Origin: Bacillota bacterium
Lineage (GTDB): Bacteria > Bacillota > Clostridia > Oscillospirales > Oscillospiraceae
Length of the DNA stretch: 64,000 nucleotides
Direction: 5' to 3'
Assembly (NCBI GenBank): GCA_028719885.1
Contig: JAQYLT010000077.1
Span: forward strand, 1 to 64,000
The notes under the pieces were generated by a model. The model was not told the DNA's origin, did no database searches, and was given only the letters and a program-made list of their open reading frames with translations. Numbering within the stretch: position 1 is the first letter of the stretch; each line of letters begins with the position of its first letter. Below are positions 16,689-28,002 of this stretch, piece after piece. Both the position numbers and the translations under genes were made by a program.

Positions 16689-16844
16689 TACTAATTCTTG
16701 ATTAAATGATTTAAATCATTTCCGAGGATGGATTGTGCCAGAAAAGGCAGATGACGCCGCTGGGCTGACGCCCAGCAAGGAAGATAACGCATTCTGGCGC
16801 AATCCAGACCGGAAAGGATTAACGAATTTAATCAAGAATTAGTA
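16689..16844. mobile_element. Small palindromic MITE with 19-bp perfect inverted ends
   Basis: Terminal repeats TACTAATTCTTGATTAAAT (16689-16707) and its exact complement (16826-16844) enclose a nested inverted repeat (GGATTGTGCCAGAA ... TTCTGGCGCAATCC) and a small GC hairpin (GCTGGGCTGACGCCCAGC). Total 156 bp, no coding capacity. The right end abuts the TAA stop codon of the following minus-strand gene. Confidence 0.75.
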
Positions 16845-17621
16845 TTAACCGAAGGCGGCGTCAAACTCCGGTCCCAGAGGGTCTCCGTTTTCCAGGCAGC
16901 GGCTGAGCTGGGACGCCATATCGGCGTAGCGGGCCAGCGCTTCCTCATAAAGCTGCTCCAAAGGCTCGATCAGCTGGGCGCAGCGGTGATTTTGCCGGGT
17001 ATACATCACCATCTGGGACGCATGCTCGCCTCCCAGCTTGAACAGCGCCTGCAACAGCTTCCGGTTTTTCATGGTCAGGGCCCGGCAGACAAGGGCCATG
17101 ACACCCACCCCCTGCCGGACGGTGTAAGCCGTGGCCGGGGGATAGAAGCCGGAAACCGTGACGCATTCGCCCCAGGTCAGCCGGGTTTTCCGGCCCAGAT
17201 TCTGCCGGTGGGCGGGAACCTTGCCGTCCTTGGTGAGAAGATGCCGGTCAAACTCCGTTTCCAGCTCCGTGTGACCCACGATTCCCTGGGCGCTTGTCCC
17301 ACAGATCAGCGGATGGCAGGCGGAATCCAGGGCATAGTGGCACAGCACACCGTAAAGGTAGGCCTGGCCGCCCTCCGAGGGGGCCTGGCGCAAATGGGCT
17401 GCCGCCGCTTCAAAAAAGGCCTTGCCGGTCATTTTGTGAAACTGGCTCCCCAGAGCGCCCATTTTTGTTTTGAAAAGGGGCTGGTAAAAAAAGAAGAAAT
17501 CCGGCCCGTAGCAACCCACATCATAAAGCCGGCGAAACCGCTGGGCCGTCATCCGAAGATGCTCCGGCAGCATCTGGGCAGCCTGATCGCCAAAACGGGA
17601 GTGGGCATAGATTGAGGGCAA
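16845..17621 (-). CDS. Zinc-dependent phospholipase C-like protein
   Basis: A 258-residue cytosolic-looking protein of the zinc-dependent phospholipase C/S1-P1-like family. Histidines and acidic residues fit this all-helical metal-binding fold: LPSIYAHSRFGDQ at the N-terminus, LYDVGCYGPDFFFFY, YLYGVLCHYALDSACHPLI and HTELETEFDRHLL. Uncharacterised clostridial relatives typically begin MPS-IY-H-RFG. That, and a textbook GGAGGTGAT at 17625-17633, identify the TTG at 17619-17621 as the start rather than an ATG 24 codons upstream. The actual substrate is unproven. The stop codon touches the MITE at 16689-16844, so the original C-terminus may have been altered. Confidence 0.75.
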   Translation of the reverse strand: MPSIYAHSRFGDQAAQMLPEHLRMTAQRFRRLYDVGCYGPDFFFFYQPLFKTKMGALGSQFHKMTGKAFFEAAAAHLRQAPSEGGQAYLYGVLCHYALDSACHPLICGTSAQGIVGHTELETEFDRHLLTKDGKVPAHRQNLGRKTRLTWGECVTVSGFYPPATAYTVRQGVGVMALVCRALTMKNRKLLQALFKLGGEHASQMVMYTRQNHRCAQLIEPLEQLYEEALARYADMASQLSRCLENGDPLGPEFDAAFG

Positions 17622-17754
17622 GTAATCACCTCCAGTGGTATTGCACGCCCATCCGCCGCGAAAGCCCTCCATTGGGGGGACAGCTGGACGCACCCGTTTA
17701 TTTTACAACAGTTTTTCTCATTTGAACAGGGGGAAAATGAAAGTTTTTTATTCG

Positions 17755-17783
17755 TTGCATTGGTTTTGGAATGATGGTATAAT
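17755..17783 (+). promoter_or_regulatory. Promoter upstream of repeat A3 and the alanyl-tRNA editing gene
   Basis: TTGCAT (17755-17760) and TATAAT (17778-17783), 17 bp spacing, 36 bp before repeat A3. Transcription would pass through the whole repeat before reaching the gene at 18116. Confidence 0.65.
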
Positions 17784-17818
17784 AAACGGCACGAATGGAA
17801 TTTCGGTCACAAATCGAT

Positions 17819-18092
17819 AAATTGGAATCTGATGAGATGTTTCGTAGGGAACGGATTTAGACCTTCCGCCCGTTCCGATAAACGCCCAGGTTCATCCAAT
17901 GGTAACGCGCCGGATTTTGCGTAGGGAATGCATTTATGCATTCCGCTTGCGTATTGTTTCAAAACCGGTTGGATAAATGGTGAAATGCCAATCATATGTT
18001 CCCACAAATGCCATTCAACGAACTGCGGTGATCATCGGGGCTTCGGAACGGATAAATCCGTTCCCTACGAATCACCTCTATAAATTCCAATT
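17819..18092. repeat. GTAG-REP compound repeat, copy A3 (in a 5' leader)
   Basis: Ends AAATTGGAATCTGATGAGAT and, inverted, TAAATTCCAATTT. Contains a decayed left hairpin, GTAG plus GGAATGCAT/ATGCATTCC, and an inverted right hairpin GGAACGGAT/ATCCGTTCC. Lies between promoter 17755-17783 and the start codon at 18116. Confidence 0.75.
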
Positions 18093-18115
18093 TTTCTCTG
18101 AGAAAGGATACTACA

Positions 18116-19267
18116 ATGGCCACGAAAAAGCTTTACTACGAAGATTCCCACCTGGAGCGATTTACCGCCCGAGTGATTTCCTGCGATCAAACGGACAAGG
18201 GCTTTGAAATCATTCTGGATGCCACGGCTTTCTACCCCGAGGGAGGCGGACAGGCGGCGGACACCGGCATCCTCGGCGGCGCTTCGGTGCTGGACACCCG
18301 GGAGCGGGGGGAGGAAATCATCCACCTGTGCGACCGGGCGCTGGAGCCGGGCAGCCAGGTGGAGGGGCAGATTGACTGGGAGCCCCGGTTCCAAAGAATG
18401 CAGCAGCACTCCGGGGAGCACATCGTCTCCGGCATTCTCCACCGGCGCTACGGCTGCAGCAACACCGGCTTCCACATGGGCCAGGAGCGCACCGTGATTG
18501 ATTTTGACGGGGTGATTCCGGCCCAGGCTCTGCCGGAGATTGAGGCGGAGGCCAACCGGGCGGTGTGGGCGAATCTGCCGGTGAAATGCTGGTATCCCAC
18601 GCCGGAGGAGCTGCCTTCCGTGCACTACCGCAGCAAAAGGGCGCTGCCCTGGCCGGTGCGGATCGTGGAATTTCCGGGGTATGACTGCTGCGCCTGCTGC
18701 GGCACCCATGTGAAAAGCACCGGGGAAATCGGTATCATCAAACTGTTCTCCGCCGTGCCTTTCCGGGGCGGCACAAGGATTGAAATGGCCTGCGGCTGTC
18801 TGGCGCTTTCTTATCTGAACCGGGTTTTGGAGTCAAGCACCCAGGCCGGTCATGTGTTTTCCGTCCCGCCGGAGGAGGTGGGCGCTGCCGCCGAAGCCTT
18901 CTCTGAGCAGCTGGCCGCCCTGAAAGCCCGCACCGTGGAATTGCAGCGGCGCACTTTTGCCGCCATCGCCAAGGAATACGAAAACGCCGGGGATGTGCTC
19001 CGGTTTGAGCCCAAGCTGGACAGCACTGGTCTGCGGGAGCTGTGCGACACCATTGCCCAGAGCTGCGGCGGCAGGGCGGCGGTATTCTCCGGCGAGGACG
19101 GCCAGGGCTACGGCTACTGCCTGGCAGCCCGCCAGGGAGATCTGCGCCAGCTGGGCAAGGAGCTGACCGCTGCTCTGAACGGCCGGGGCGGCGGAAAGCC
19201 CAATTTCCAGCAGGGCCGGGTGGCTGCCACCCAGGCGGAAATTCAGCAGTTTTTCGCCGGGAAATGA
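18116..19267 (+). CDS. Alanyl-tRNA editing protein (AlaX-like, long form)
   Basis: A 383-residue trans-editing protein related to the editing domain of alanyl-tRNA synthetase; such enzymes hydrolyse Ser-tRNA(Ala) or Gly-tRNA(Ala). The zinc ligands are visible as HSGEH near residue 100 and a C-x-x-x-H cluster in CCACCGTHVKSTGEIG near residue 190. The N-terminal beta domain (TAFYPEGGGQAADTG) is typical. The C-terminal third contains a coiled helix (AAAEAFSEQLAALKARTVELQRRTF) and a DHHA1-like end (GGGKPNFQQGRVA). Length fits AlaX-L. AAAGGA precedes the ATG. The only promoter seen is upstream of repeat A3. Confidence 0.9.
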   Translation: MATKKLYYEDSHLERFTARVISCDQTDKGFEIILDATAFYPEGGGQAADTGILGGASVLDTRERGEEIIHLCDRALEPGSQVEGQIDWEPRFQRMQQHSGEHIVSGILHRRYGCSNTGFHMGQERTVIDFDGVIPAQALPEIEAEANRAVWANLPVKCWYPTPEELPSVHYRSKRALPWPVRIVEFPGYDCCACCGTHVKSTGEIGIIKLFSAVPFRGGTRIEMACGCLALSYLNRVLESSTQAGHVFSVPPEEVGAAAEAFSEQLAALKARTVELQRRTFAAIAKEYENAGDVLRFEPKLDSTGLRELCDTIAQSCGGRAAVFSGEDGQGYGYCLAARQGDLRQLGKELTAALNGRGGGKPNFQQGRVAATQAEIQQFFAGK

Positions 19268-19316
19268 TATTCCCGCGAAAAGTTCACAATTATACCTATA
19301 TTTTTCTTGCGCTCTG

Positions 19317-19325
19317 TGCTATAAT
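19317..19325 (+). promoter_or_regulatory. Extended -10 promoter of secA
   Basis: TGCTATAAT (extended -10) 55 bp upstream of the secA start; no convincing -35 hexamer. Confidence 0.45.
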
Positions 19326-19379
19326 TTCTTAAATTGGTTTGTTATGCCATGAATACATCCCACCGAAAAGGAGACTGAA

Positions 19380-22145
<2,766 letters not shown>

Positions 22146-22186
22146 TTTTCCATTGGATGCTGATCGGCTTTGAAACGTAAACGGAC

Positions 22187-22415
22187 AAATTGGAGTTTTC
22201 CGTAGGGCTTATGGCTGTCCCCCGCCGCGTGGTTACGGTGTTGGACAGTACCAATTTGATGATAAAACCCAAAAATTGGTACATTTCGGCGGGGGACAGC
22301 CAGGCGCCCTACGGTGTTGACGGACCATTTCCCGTTCAACGAACCATGGATGTTAACCAACATTTCGGAACGGATAAATCCGTTCCCTACGAAACATCCT
22401 GACAAATTCCAATTT
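22187..22415. repeat. GTAG-REP compound repeat, copy A4 (A ends with B-type core)
   Basis: Starts like other A copies (AAATTGGAG) but continues with GTAGGGCTTATGGCTGTCCC and its inverted partner, the B-type core seen at 5007-5253. It then ends with the usual A right arm (GGAACGGAT/ATCCGTTCC hairpin, CTACGAAACATCCTGACAAA). A mosaic copy between secA and pgeF. Confidence 0.7.
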
Positions 22416-22475
22416 GACGCAATGGGATTCAAGCGGATATGCACATCCCACTATCCCCACTCTTGGAGAAACAAT

Positions 22476-23276
22476 ATGATCTTATCACAAAAAAACGGCC
22501 CGCTGGAATATCTCACCGCCCAGGGCATTTCCGCTGCCCACTGCTTCACCACCCGATTGGGCGGTGTCAGCCGGGGGCATCTGGAATCTCTGAACATCGG
22601 CACCAGCCGGGGCGACGAAGCGGAAAACGTGCTGGAAAACTACCGCCGATTGGGCAGCACCATTGGTTTTGACATTCACAATCTGGTGCTGTCCCGGCAG
22701 ACCCATTCCAGCATTGTCCGCCCGGTCACGGAAAAGGACCGGGGGGCGGGGCTTTTCGCGCCCCCTTTGGAGGAATGCGACGCCCTGATCACCAACACCC
22801 CCGGTCTGGCCCTGGTGATATTCACCGCGGACTGCACCCCCATTCTCTTCTGGGACAGCGTCACCGGCGCGGTGGGCGCTGCCCACGCCGGCTGGCGGGG
22901 CACCGCCTCGGGCATTGCCGCCAGGGTGGTGGAGGCCATGGAGCGGGAATACGGCTCCAAGCCAAAGAACATTCACGCCGCCATTGGTCCAAACATCGGC
23001 AAGTGCCATTTTGAAACCGACGAAGATGTGCCCCAGGCCATGCTTTCCGCTCTGGGGCCGGAGGTGGAGGCGTGGATCTCCCGCCGGGGCAGCAAGTATT
23101 TTCTGGATTTAAAGGCCATCAACCGGCTCATTCTCAATCGCGCCGGGGTGGAGGCCGTGGAAATGAGCGACGAGTGCACCCTTTGCCAGCAGAACCGGTT
23201 CTGGTCCCACCGGGCCACCGGCGGTCTGCGGGGCTCCCAGGGGGCCATCATCGTCTGCCGGGAGGAACCGCAATGA
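22476..23276 (+). CDS. pgeF: Peptidoglycan editing factor PgeF (YfiH, multicopper polyphenol oxidase-like)
   Basis: A 266-residue member of the YfiH/PgeF (DUF152, CNF1-like fold) family. Signatures are the His/Cys metal-site motifs RQTHSSIV, FTADCTPILF, AAHAGWRGTASGI and the C-terminal CTLCQQNRFWSHRATGG. In E. coli the enzyme removes wrongly inserted L-Ser from peptidoglycan precursors; older annotations call it laccase. The start at 22476 follows TTGGAG with normal spacing and matches the family N-terminus. It overlaps the next lipoprotein gene by four bases (ATGA). No promoter of its own is evident; it follows repeat A4. Confidence 0.9.
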   Translation: MILSQKNGPLEYLTAQGISAAHCFTTRLGGVSRGHLESLNIGTSRGDEAENVLENYRRLGSTIGFDIHNLVLSRQTHSSIVRPVTEKDRGAGLFAPPLEECDALITNTPGLALVIFTADCTPILFWDSVTGAVGAAHAGWRGTASGIAARVVEAMEREYGSKPKNIHAAIGPNIGKCHFETDEDVPQAMLSALGPEVEAWISRRGSKYFLDLKAINRLILNRAGVEAVEMSDECTLCQQNRFWSHRATGGLRGSQGAIIVCREEPQ

Positions 23277-24877
23277 AAAAAATCTTCTGTCTGTTTTTAA
23301 CCGCGGTTCTGGTCCTCGGCCTGCTGTCCGGCTGCGCCGACAACGGCTCCGGCGGCGAGTATGTGCCCACCGGCGACGCCCTGCTGATGGAGGGAGAGGA
23401 GCCGGAGGACCTGTCCCTGCTGGATGAGGAGCTCCAATCCCTGAGCCTGACCTATTTCCCGGACCGCTCCATGAATCCCCTCATCGGCGTGAACATCACC
23501 AACCGGGTGCTGTTCTCCCTGATTTACCAGGGGCTGTTCAGCGTGGACCGGGACAATAACCCCGTGCCCATCCTCTGCTCCTACTACCAGGCCACCGCCG
23601 ACAACCGGAACTATACCTTTTATTTGGAGGACGGGGCCAAATTCTCCGACGGCACCCCCCTGAGCACCGCCGATGTCATCGCCACCTATGACGCCGCCAA
23701 GGCCAGCGACTACTATGGCGGCCGGTTCACCTACATCGACTCCGTGGTGGAGGGCGAAAACAATTCCGTGGTGTTCCATCTGACCACCGCCTACGAAAAC
23801 CTGCCCCTGCTTTTGGACATTCCCATTGTAAAGGTGGGCCACACCGACGATGAATATCCCATCGGCACCGGCCCCTACTGCTTCCAGAAAAACGGCGGCG
23901 CCGCCCAGCTGAGCAAGGTGCAGGACTGGTGGTGCAAGGACAGTGTGAAGCTGCCCACCAATGCGGATGTCATTACCCTGAGCGAGGCCACCTCCCAGGC
24001 CCAGGTGCGGGACGAATTTGAGTTTGCCGACCTGGATTTGGCCATTTCCAACCCCATGTCCGACTCCTACGCCGAATACCGCTGCGACTACGAGCTGTGG
24101 GAAGTGGAAAACGGCATCTTCCTGTATATCGGCTGCAACGTTCTTTGGAGCGAATTTTTCAAGGACGGGCGGAACGCGGAGCTGCGGAAGGCGCTGACCT
24201 ACGCCATCGACCGGGAGACCATCATCGACTCCTACTACCGCGGCCGGGCCCATTCCGCCACGCTGCCCACCTCCCCCGGCTCCCCCTACTACAGCGAGAG
24301 CCTGGCTTCCCGATATGAATACGATCCTTTGCGCTTTGTTTCCGCCATCCAAAATATGTATATCCCCAAGGATGACAAGGGGCAGCCCAAGAAGCTGCTG
24401 ATCTTGGTCAACTGCGACGACTCCGCCCGGCTGCGGACCGCCCGGTTCCTGGCCAAGCAGCTGACGGAGCTGGGCCTGGACACCGGCACCCTGGAATACG
24501 GCGGCAGCACCAATACCACCTTCCAGCAGGTGCTCCAGGCAGGCAGCTTTGACCTGTACCTGGGCCAGACCAAGCTGTCGGCCAACTATGACCTGTCCCA
24601 GTTTTTCAAGGGCTGGGGCAACCTGGGCTGGGGGGGCATTGCCGACAACACCCTGCTGAACATGTGCAAAGAGTCCCTGGCCAACTCCGGCAACTACTAC
24701 AACCTGAATAAGATGGTGGCCGACGACGGCAAGATCATTCCGGTGCTCTTTGGCTACTATGAGGTCTACGCCGAGCGGGGCCAGCTGCTGGACCTGACCC
24801 CCTCCAGAGACAATGTGTTCTTCTACACCATGGGCAAAACCATGGAAAGCAGCCGACTGGATACGGTTTACGGCTAA
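23273..24877 (+). CDS. Peptide/oligopeptide-type ABC substrate-binding lipoprotein (SBP_bac_5)
   Basis: A 534-residue lipoprotein with signal and lipobox (MKKIFCLFLTAVLVLGLLSGC). The family 5 solute-binding fold shows as LTYFPDRSMNPL..., YTFYLEDGAKFSDGTPLSTADV and RKALTYAIDRETIIDSYYRGRA. Such proteins usually deliver peptides or nickel to an ABC importer, but no permease or ATPase genes are nearby, so it is an orphan binding protein. GGAGG in the end of pgeF serves as RBS and the genes overlap at ATGA, so the two are co-translated. The ligand is unknown. Confidence 0.85.
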   Translation: MKKIFCLFLTAVLVLGLLSGCADNGSGGEYVPTGDALLMEGEEPEDLSLLDEELQSLSLTYFPDRSMNPLIGVNITNRVLFSLIYQGLFSVDRDNNPVPILCSYYQATADNRNYTFYLEDGAKFSDGTPLSTADVIATYDAAKASDYYGGRFTYIDSVVEGENNSVVFHLTTAYENLPLLLDIPIVKVGHTDDEYPIGTGPYCFQKNGGAAQLSKVQDWWCKDSVKLPTNADVITLSEATSQAQVRDEFEFADLDLAISNPMSDSYAEYRCDYELWEVENGIFLYIGCNVLWSEFFKDGRNAELRKALTYAIDRETIIDSYYRGRAHSATLPTSPGSPYYSESLASRYEYDPLRFVSAIQNMYIPKDDKGQPKKLLILVNCDDSARLRTARFLAKQLTELGLDTGTLEYGGSTNTTFQQVLQAGSFDLYLGQTKLSANYDLSQFFKGWGNLGWGGIADNTLLNMCKESLANSGNYYNLNKMVADDGKIIPVLFGYYEVYAERGQLLDLTPSRDNVFFYTMGKTMESSRLDTVYG

Positions 24878-24921
24878 ACCTTGGGATTATGGGTTACAAT
24901 ACTCCCGAGGAGATGTGACCC

Positions 24922-26040
24922 ATGAAAAAAGCCTTTGCCCTGCTGCTGACCCTTTGCCTGCTGCTTTGCGGCTGCAGTGAGCTGATTCCCGCCAAGACCA
25001 CAGTGGAATCCGAAAATGCCCGGCTGCCCGCCCAGGCAACGGCGGACACCCAGCCCATTGTCCTGCCCACTGCCGAACCCACCACCCAGCCGCCTACGGA
25101 GCCCCCACCCCAGTATTTCAATCCCCTGAACGGCGAACTGCTGGACGAGCCCTTTCAAAAGCGGATTTTCGCCGTGTCCATCAACAACGTCCGGGAGGCA
25201 GTGCCCCACTCCAGTGTGGGGCATGCGGATTTGTATTTTGAGACCTTTGTCAACGGCTCTATCGTCCGGGGTCTGGCCATGTTCACCGATCCCAGCGGCA
25301 TGGAGGCCATCGGTCCCGTGCGAAGCAACCGAATGGTGTTCAACGACCTGTGCCAGCACTACGACGCCATCATGGTTCACGCCGGAGCCGATCAGCGGGT
25401 GATTCAGGACTGTGCAAAGCTGGGCCTGGACAATTTCAACATCGATGCCTGGAGCGTGATGGATTTGACCTCCTTCCGGGACAAGGAGCGCTCCAACGCC
25501 GGCTACGCCTGGGAGCACACCCTGTTTGCCATCGGCGACGGTCTGATTGAATACAGCCTGCAAAACGGGGTCCGCATGGAATCCAATCCCGAAGTGGACT
25601 ATCAGCTGCGCTTCACCGACGACGGCACCCCGGCAGACGGCGCGGAGGCCACGGACATCACCATCACCATCACCGTGGATCAGTATAAAAAGGACACCCG
25701 GATGGTGTATGACCCTAGTCTTTGCAAGTATGTCTACAATCAATATAACAAGGAGATGGTGGATGAGCGCTCCGGAGAGAAGGAGGCCTTCCGCAATGTG
25801 CTGATTCTCACCGGCACCATTCCCTACGACGGTCCTTTCCAGCGGCCCGACCTGCTTCAGGGAGGCGAGGGCTGGTTCGCCTGCGGCGGAAGGGCCATTC
25901 CAATCACCTGGGGCGCCGACAGCGCGGACAGCCCTTTGTGGCTGCGAACCGCCGACGGTGAGCCCCTGGTGCTGGGCCGGGGCAACAGCTATATCGCCAT
26001 CACCCAGACTGGCTCCGCCATCACCGGTATCGAAGCATAA
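24922..26040 (+). CDS. DUF3048 domain lipoprotein (YerB-like)
   Basis: A 372-residue lipoprotein (MKKAFALLLTLCLLLCGC) with a Thr/Pro-rich linker (TAEPTTQPPTEPPP) at residues ~48-65. A YerB/DUF3048 domain follows (FAVSINNVREAVPHSSVGHA, then GPVRSNRMVFND, HAGADQRV, and a C-terminal RPDLLQGGEGWFACGGRAIPI). YerB-type proteins are surface lipoproteins of unknown mechanism in Firmicutes. The gene begins 45 bp after the substrate-binding protein gene with GAGGAG upstream and is likely the third gene of the pgeF operon. A hairpin (26049-26072) follows. Confidence 0.85.
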   Translation: MKKAFALLLTLCLLLCGCSELIPAKTTVESENARLPAQATADTQPIVLPTAEPTTQPPTEPPPQYFNPLNGELLDEPFQKRIFAVSINNVREAVPHSSVGHADLYFETFVNGSIVRGLAMFTDPSGMEAIGPVRSNRMVFNDLCQHYDAIMVHAGADQRVIQDCAKLGLDNFNIDAWSVMDLTSFRDKERSNAGYAWEHTLFAIGDGLIEYSLQNGVRMESNPEVDYQLRFTDDGTPADGAEATDITITITVDQYKKDTRMVYDPSLCKYVYNQYNKEMVDERSGEKEAFRNVLILTGTIPYDGPFQRPDLLQGGEGWFACGGRAIPITWGADSADSPLWLRTADGEPLVLGRGNSYIAITQTGSAITGIEA

Positions 26041-26048
26041 TCCCCTTT

Positions 26049-26072
26049 CAGCCGCCTGGTAACAGGCGGCTG
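26049..26072 (+). terminator. Hairpin at end of pgeF operon
   Basis: Stem CAGCCGCCTG/CAGGCGGCTG with a GTAA loop nine bases after the stop codon. The downstream tract is only weakly T-rich. Confidence 0.55.
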
Positions 26073-26140
26073 ATCGCGTTTATTTATCGAGTTGAACAAA
26101 AGAAATCTGAGAAAAAAACACCTTTTGACATTTTTTACAC

Positions 26141-26169
26141 TTTACAACCGATAGAGGTTATAGTATAAT
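26141..26169 (+). promoter_or_regulatory. gapA promoter
   Basis: TTTACA (26141-26146) and TATAAT (26164-26169), 17 bp apart, 84 bp upstream of the start. A TTGACA further upstream (about 26124) is too far from the TATAAT to pair with it. Confidence 0.6.
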
Positions 26170-26253
26170 AAATCCGTGCGAGAATATCGAAAGCATTCCA
26201 ATTTACTCGTAAAACGCTGTGAAAACAGTAATTTTGAAATGGAGGAAATTCCA

Positions 26254-27270
26254 ATGTCTGTTAAAGTTGCAATCAATGGTTTTGGCCGTATTGGCCGTCT
26301 GGCTTTCCGTCAGATGTTCGGCGCCGAGGGCTTCGAGGTTGTTGCCATCAATGACCTGACCTCCCCCAAGATGCTGGCTCACCTGCTGAAGTACGACTCC
26401 ACCCAGGGTAACTACGCTGCTCAGGGCCATGTCGTTGAGGCTGGCGAGGACCATATCGTTGTGGACGGCAAGAAGATCACCATTTACGCCAAGGCCAACG
26501 CTGCCGAGCTGCCCTGGGGCGAGCTGGGTGTGGACGTTGTGCTGGAGTGCACCGGCTTCTACACCTCCAAGGCCAAGGCCCAGGCTCACATCGACGCCGG
26601 CGCCAAGAAGGTCGTTATCTCCGCTCCCGCTGGCAATGACCTGCCCACCATCGTTTACAACGTCAACCACAACACCCTGACCAAGGAAGACAACATCATC
26701 TCCGCCGCTTCCTGCACCACCAACTGCCTGGCTCCCATGGCCAAGGCTCTGAATGACCTGGCCTCCATCGAGACCGGCATTATGTGCACCATCCACGCTT
26801 ACACCGGCGACCAGATGATCCTGGACGGCCCCCAGCGTAAGGGCGACCTGCGCCGCAGCCGCGCCGGCGCTGTGAACATCGTTCCCAACTCCACCGGTGC
26901 TGCCAAGGCCATCGGCCTGGTTATCCCCGAGCTGAACGGCAAGCTGATCGGCGCTGCCCAGCGTGTGCCCACCCCCACCGGCTCCACCACCATCCTGAAC
27001 GCTGTCTGCTCCAAGGCTGTGACCAAGGAAGAGATCAACGCCGCCATGAAGGCTGCCGCCACCGAGTCCTTCGGCTACAATGAGGACGAGATCGTCTCCT
27101 CCGATGTCATCGGCATGCGCTTCGGCTCCCTGTTCGATGCCACTCAGACCATGGTCTGCAACCTGCCCGACGGCAAGGTTCAGGTTCAGGTTGTGTCCTG
27201 GTACGACAACGAGAACTCCTACGTTTCTCAGATGTGCCGCACCATCAAGCACTTCGCTACCCTGCTGTAA
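26254..27270 (+). CDS. gapA: Glyceraldehyde-3-phosphate dehydrogenase, type I
   Basis: A 338-residue glycolytic GAPDH. It has the NAD-binding N-terminus ([19 protein letters not shown]), the catalytic Cys motif [13 protein letters not shown], the inorganic-phosphate loop and [12 protein letters not shown] near the end. The protein oxidises glyceraldehyde-3-phosphate with NAD. GGAGG seven bases before the ATG fixes the start. Codon use is visibly biased (GTT, GCT, CGT, AAC, GGC) compared with neighbours, as expected for a highly expressed gene. Own promoter and a very strong terminator make it monocistronic. Confidence 0.97.
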   Translation: MSVKVAINGFGRIGRLAFRQMFGAEGFEVVAINDLTSPKMLAHLLKYDSTQGNYAAQGHVVEAGEDHIVVDGKKITIYAKANAAELPWGELGVDVVLECTGFYTSKAKAQAHIDAGAKKVVISAPAGNDLPTIVYNVNHNTLTKEDNIISAASCTTNCLAPMAKALNDLASIETGIMCTIHAYTGDQMILDGPQRKGDLRRSRAGAVNIVPNSTGAAKAIGLVIPELNGKLIGAAQRVPTPTGSTTILNAVCSKAVTKEEINAAMKAAATESFGYNEDEIVSSDVIGMRFGSLFDATQTMVCNLPDGKVQVQVVSWYDNENSYVSQMCRTIKHFATLL

Positions 27271-27287
27271 TCACAGACAAAAAAATG

Positions 27288-27318
27288 ACAAGGACTGCTT
27301 CGGCAGTCCTTGTTTTTT
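27288..27318 (+). terminator. gapA terminator
   Basis: Stem AAGGACTGC/GCAGTCCTT with TTCG loop followed by GTTTTTT. It overlaps the stop codon of the convergent toxin gene by a few bases. Confidence 0.9.
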
Positions 27319-27625
27319 ATGGGTGAAATAAGATACGCAGATAATCTGTTCTGCCATCCAGGATGCGAACCACCATAATCCAATCATCCGCAATGCGGTA
27401 AATCGCAATATGATTTTCACAAATCAGATATCTCAAATCTGTTTCGTAATCCAGTTTCGCGTTTAAGGACATTCCCAAATTCGGATGATCTTTCAATCGT
27501 CCGCACAGATTCAGGATGCTCCTTGTAATTCGCTCTGCCGCTTTGGGATTATGAAGAACCTTGCTGATGTAGGTTTTTGTCTCCTGCAAATCCCGAATTG
27601 CTTCCGGTGTATACTTCAGCTTCAT
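27317..27625 (-). CDS. RelE/ParE-family toxin
   Basis: A 102-residue basic protein of the RelE/ParE toxin superfamily. It begins MKLKYTPEAIRDLQETKTYI and ends with the typical beta strands HIAIYRIADDWIMVVRILDGRTDYLRIL. RelE members cleave mRNA on the ribosome and ParE members poison gyrase; sequence alone does not decide. Its start overlaps the antitoxin stop by four bases (ATGA), the usual coupled order with antitoxin first. Confidence 0.88.
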   Translation of the reverse strand: MKLKYTPEAIRDLQETKTYISKVLHNPKAAERITRSILNLCGRLKDHPNLGMSLNAKLDYETDLRYLICENHIAIYRIADDWIMVVRILDGRTDYLRILFHP

Positions 27626-27945
27626 TCTTCCACTCCAAGCATGCGATAGGCATCCTTTTCGTCAACCCAATCCGTTTCTGTTTGGACAGACTCCCAGCCT
27701 TTCTGAATTTCCGCCTTTAATCGAGCAGCCGCTTTTGCTTTCATATACTCTGCATTCTCCGGCGACAGCAAAAAGGGCAGCCCTGACTCATTTAAGGACT
27801 GTTGCAGGAAAATATTGACGGCATCCGTCAGCGAAAGGCCGTATCGGGCAAAAACGGCCTCCGCCTCCTGGCGAACCTGGGGATTCATTCTCATCTGAAA
27901 TGTCCCGGTCTTTGGCGCTGTGGCAACATTAATTGGATTCTCCAT
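27622..27945 (-). CDS. RelB/DinJ-family antitoxin
   Basis: A 107-residue protein with an N-terminal ribbon-helix-helix of the RelB/DinJ type (FQMRMNPQVRQEAEAVFARYGLSLTDAVNIFLQQ) and an acidic helical C-terminus that would bind the toxin. The ATG at 27945 is preferred to a GTG three codons upstream because GAGGTGA is spaced correctly only from the ATG. It should neutralise the toxin and repress the operon promoter. Confidence 0.88.
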   Translation of the reverse strand: MENPINVATAPKTGTFQMRMNPQVRQEAEAVFARYGLSLTDAVNIFLQQSLNESGLPFLLSPENAEYMKAKAAARLKAEIQKGWESVQTETDWVDEKDAYRMLGVEE

Positions 27946-27963
27946 TGCAATCACCTCACCTAT

Positions 27964-27992
27964 ATATTATCTCCAAGTCCTCAAAATGTCAA
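27964..27992 (-). promoter_or_regulatory. Toxin-antitoxin promoter
   Basis: Consensus TTGACA (27987-27992) and TAATAT (27964-27969), 17 bp spacing, 18 bp upstream of the antitoxin start. Confidence 0.65.
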
Positions 27993-28002
27993 TACAATGT
28001 TA

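Noticed and set aside
16845..17693. ATG start at 17693 for the phospholipase C-like protein
   Set aside because: The canonical GGAGGTGAT lies directly before the TTG at 17621, which also matches the family's conserved N-terminus; the extra 24 residues resemble nothing.
26101..26253. Long gapA leader as a metabolite riboswitch
   Set aside because: Only about 80 nt between -10 and start, no stable stem arrangement or terminator seen.
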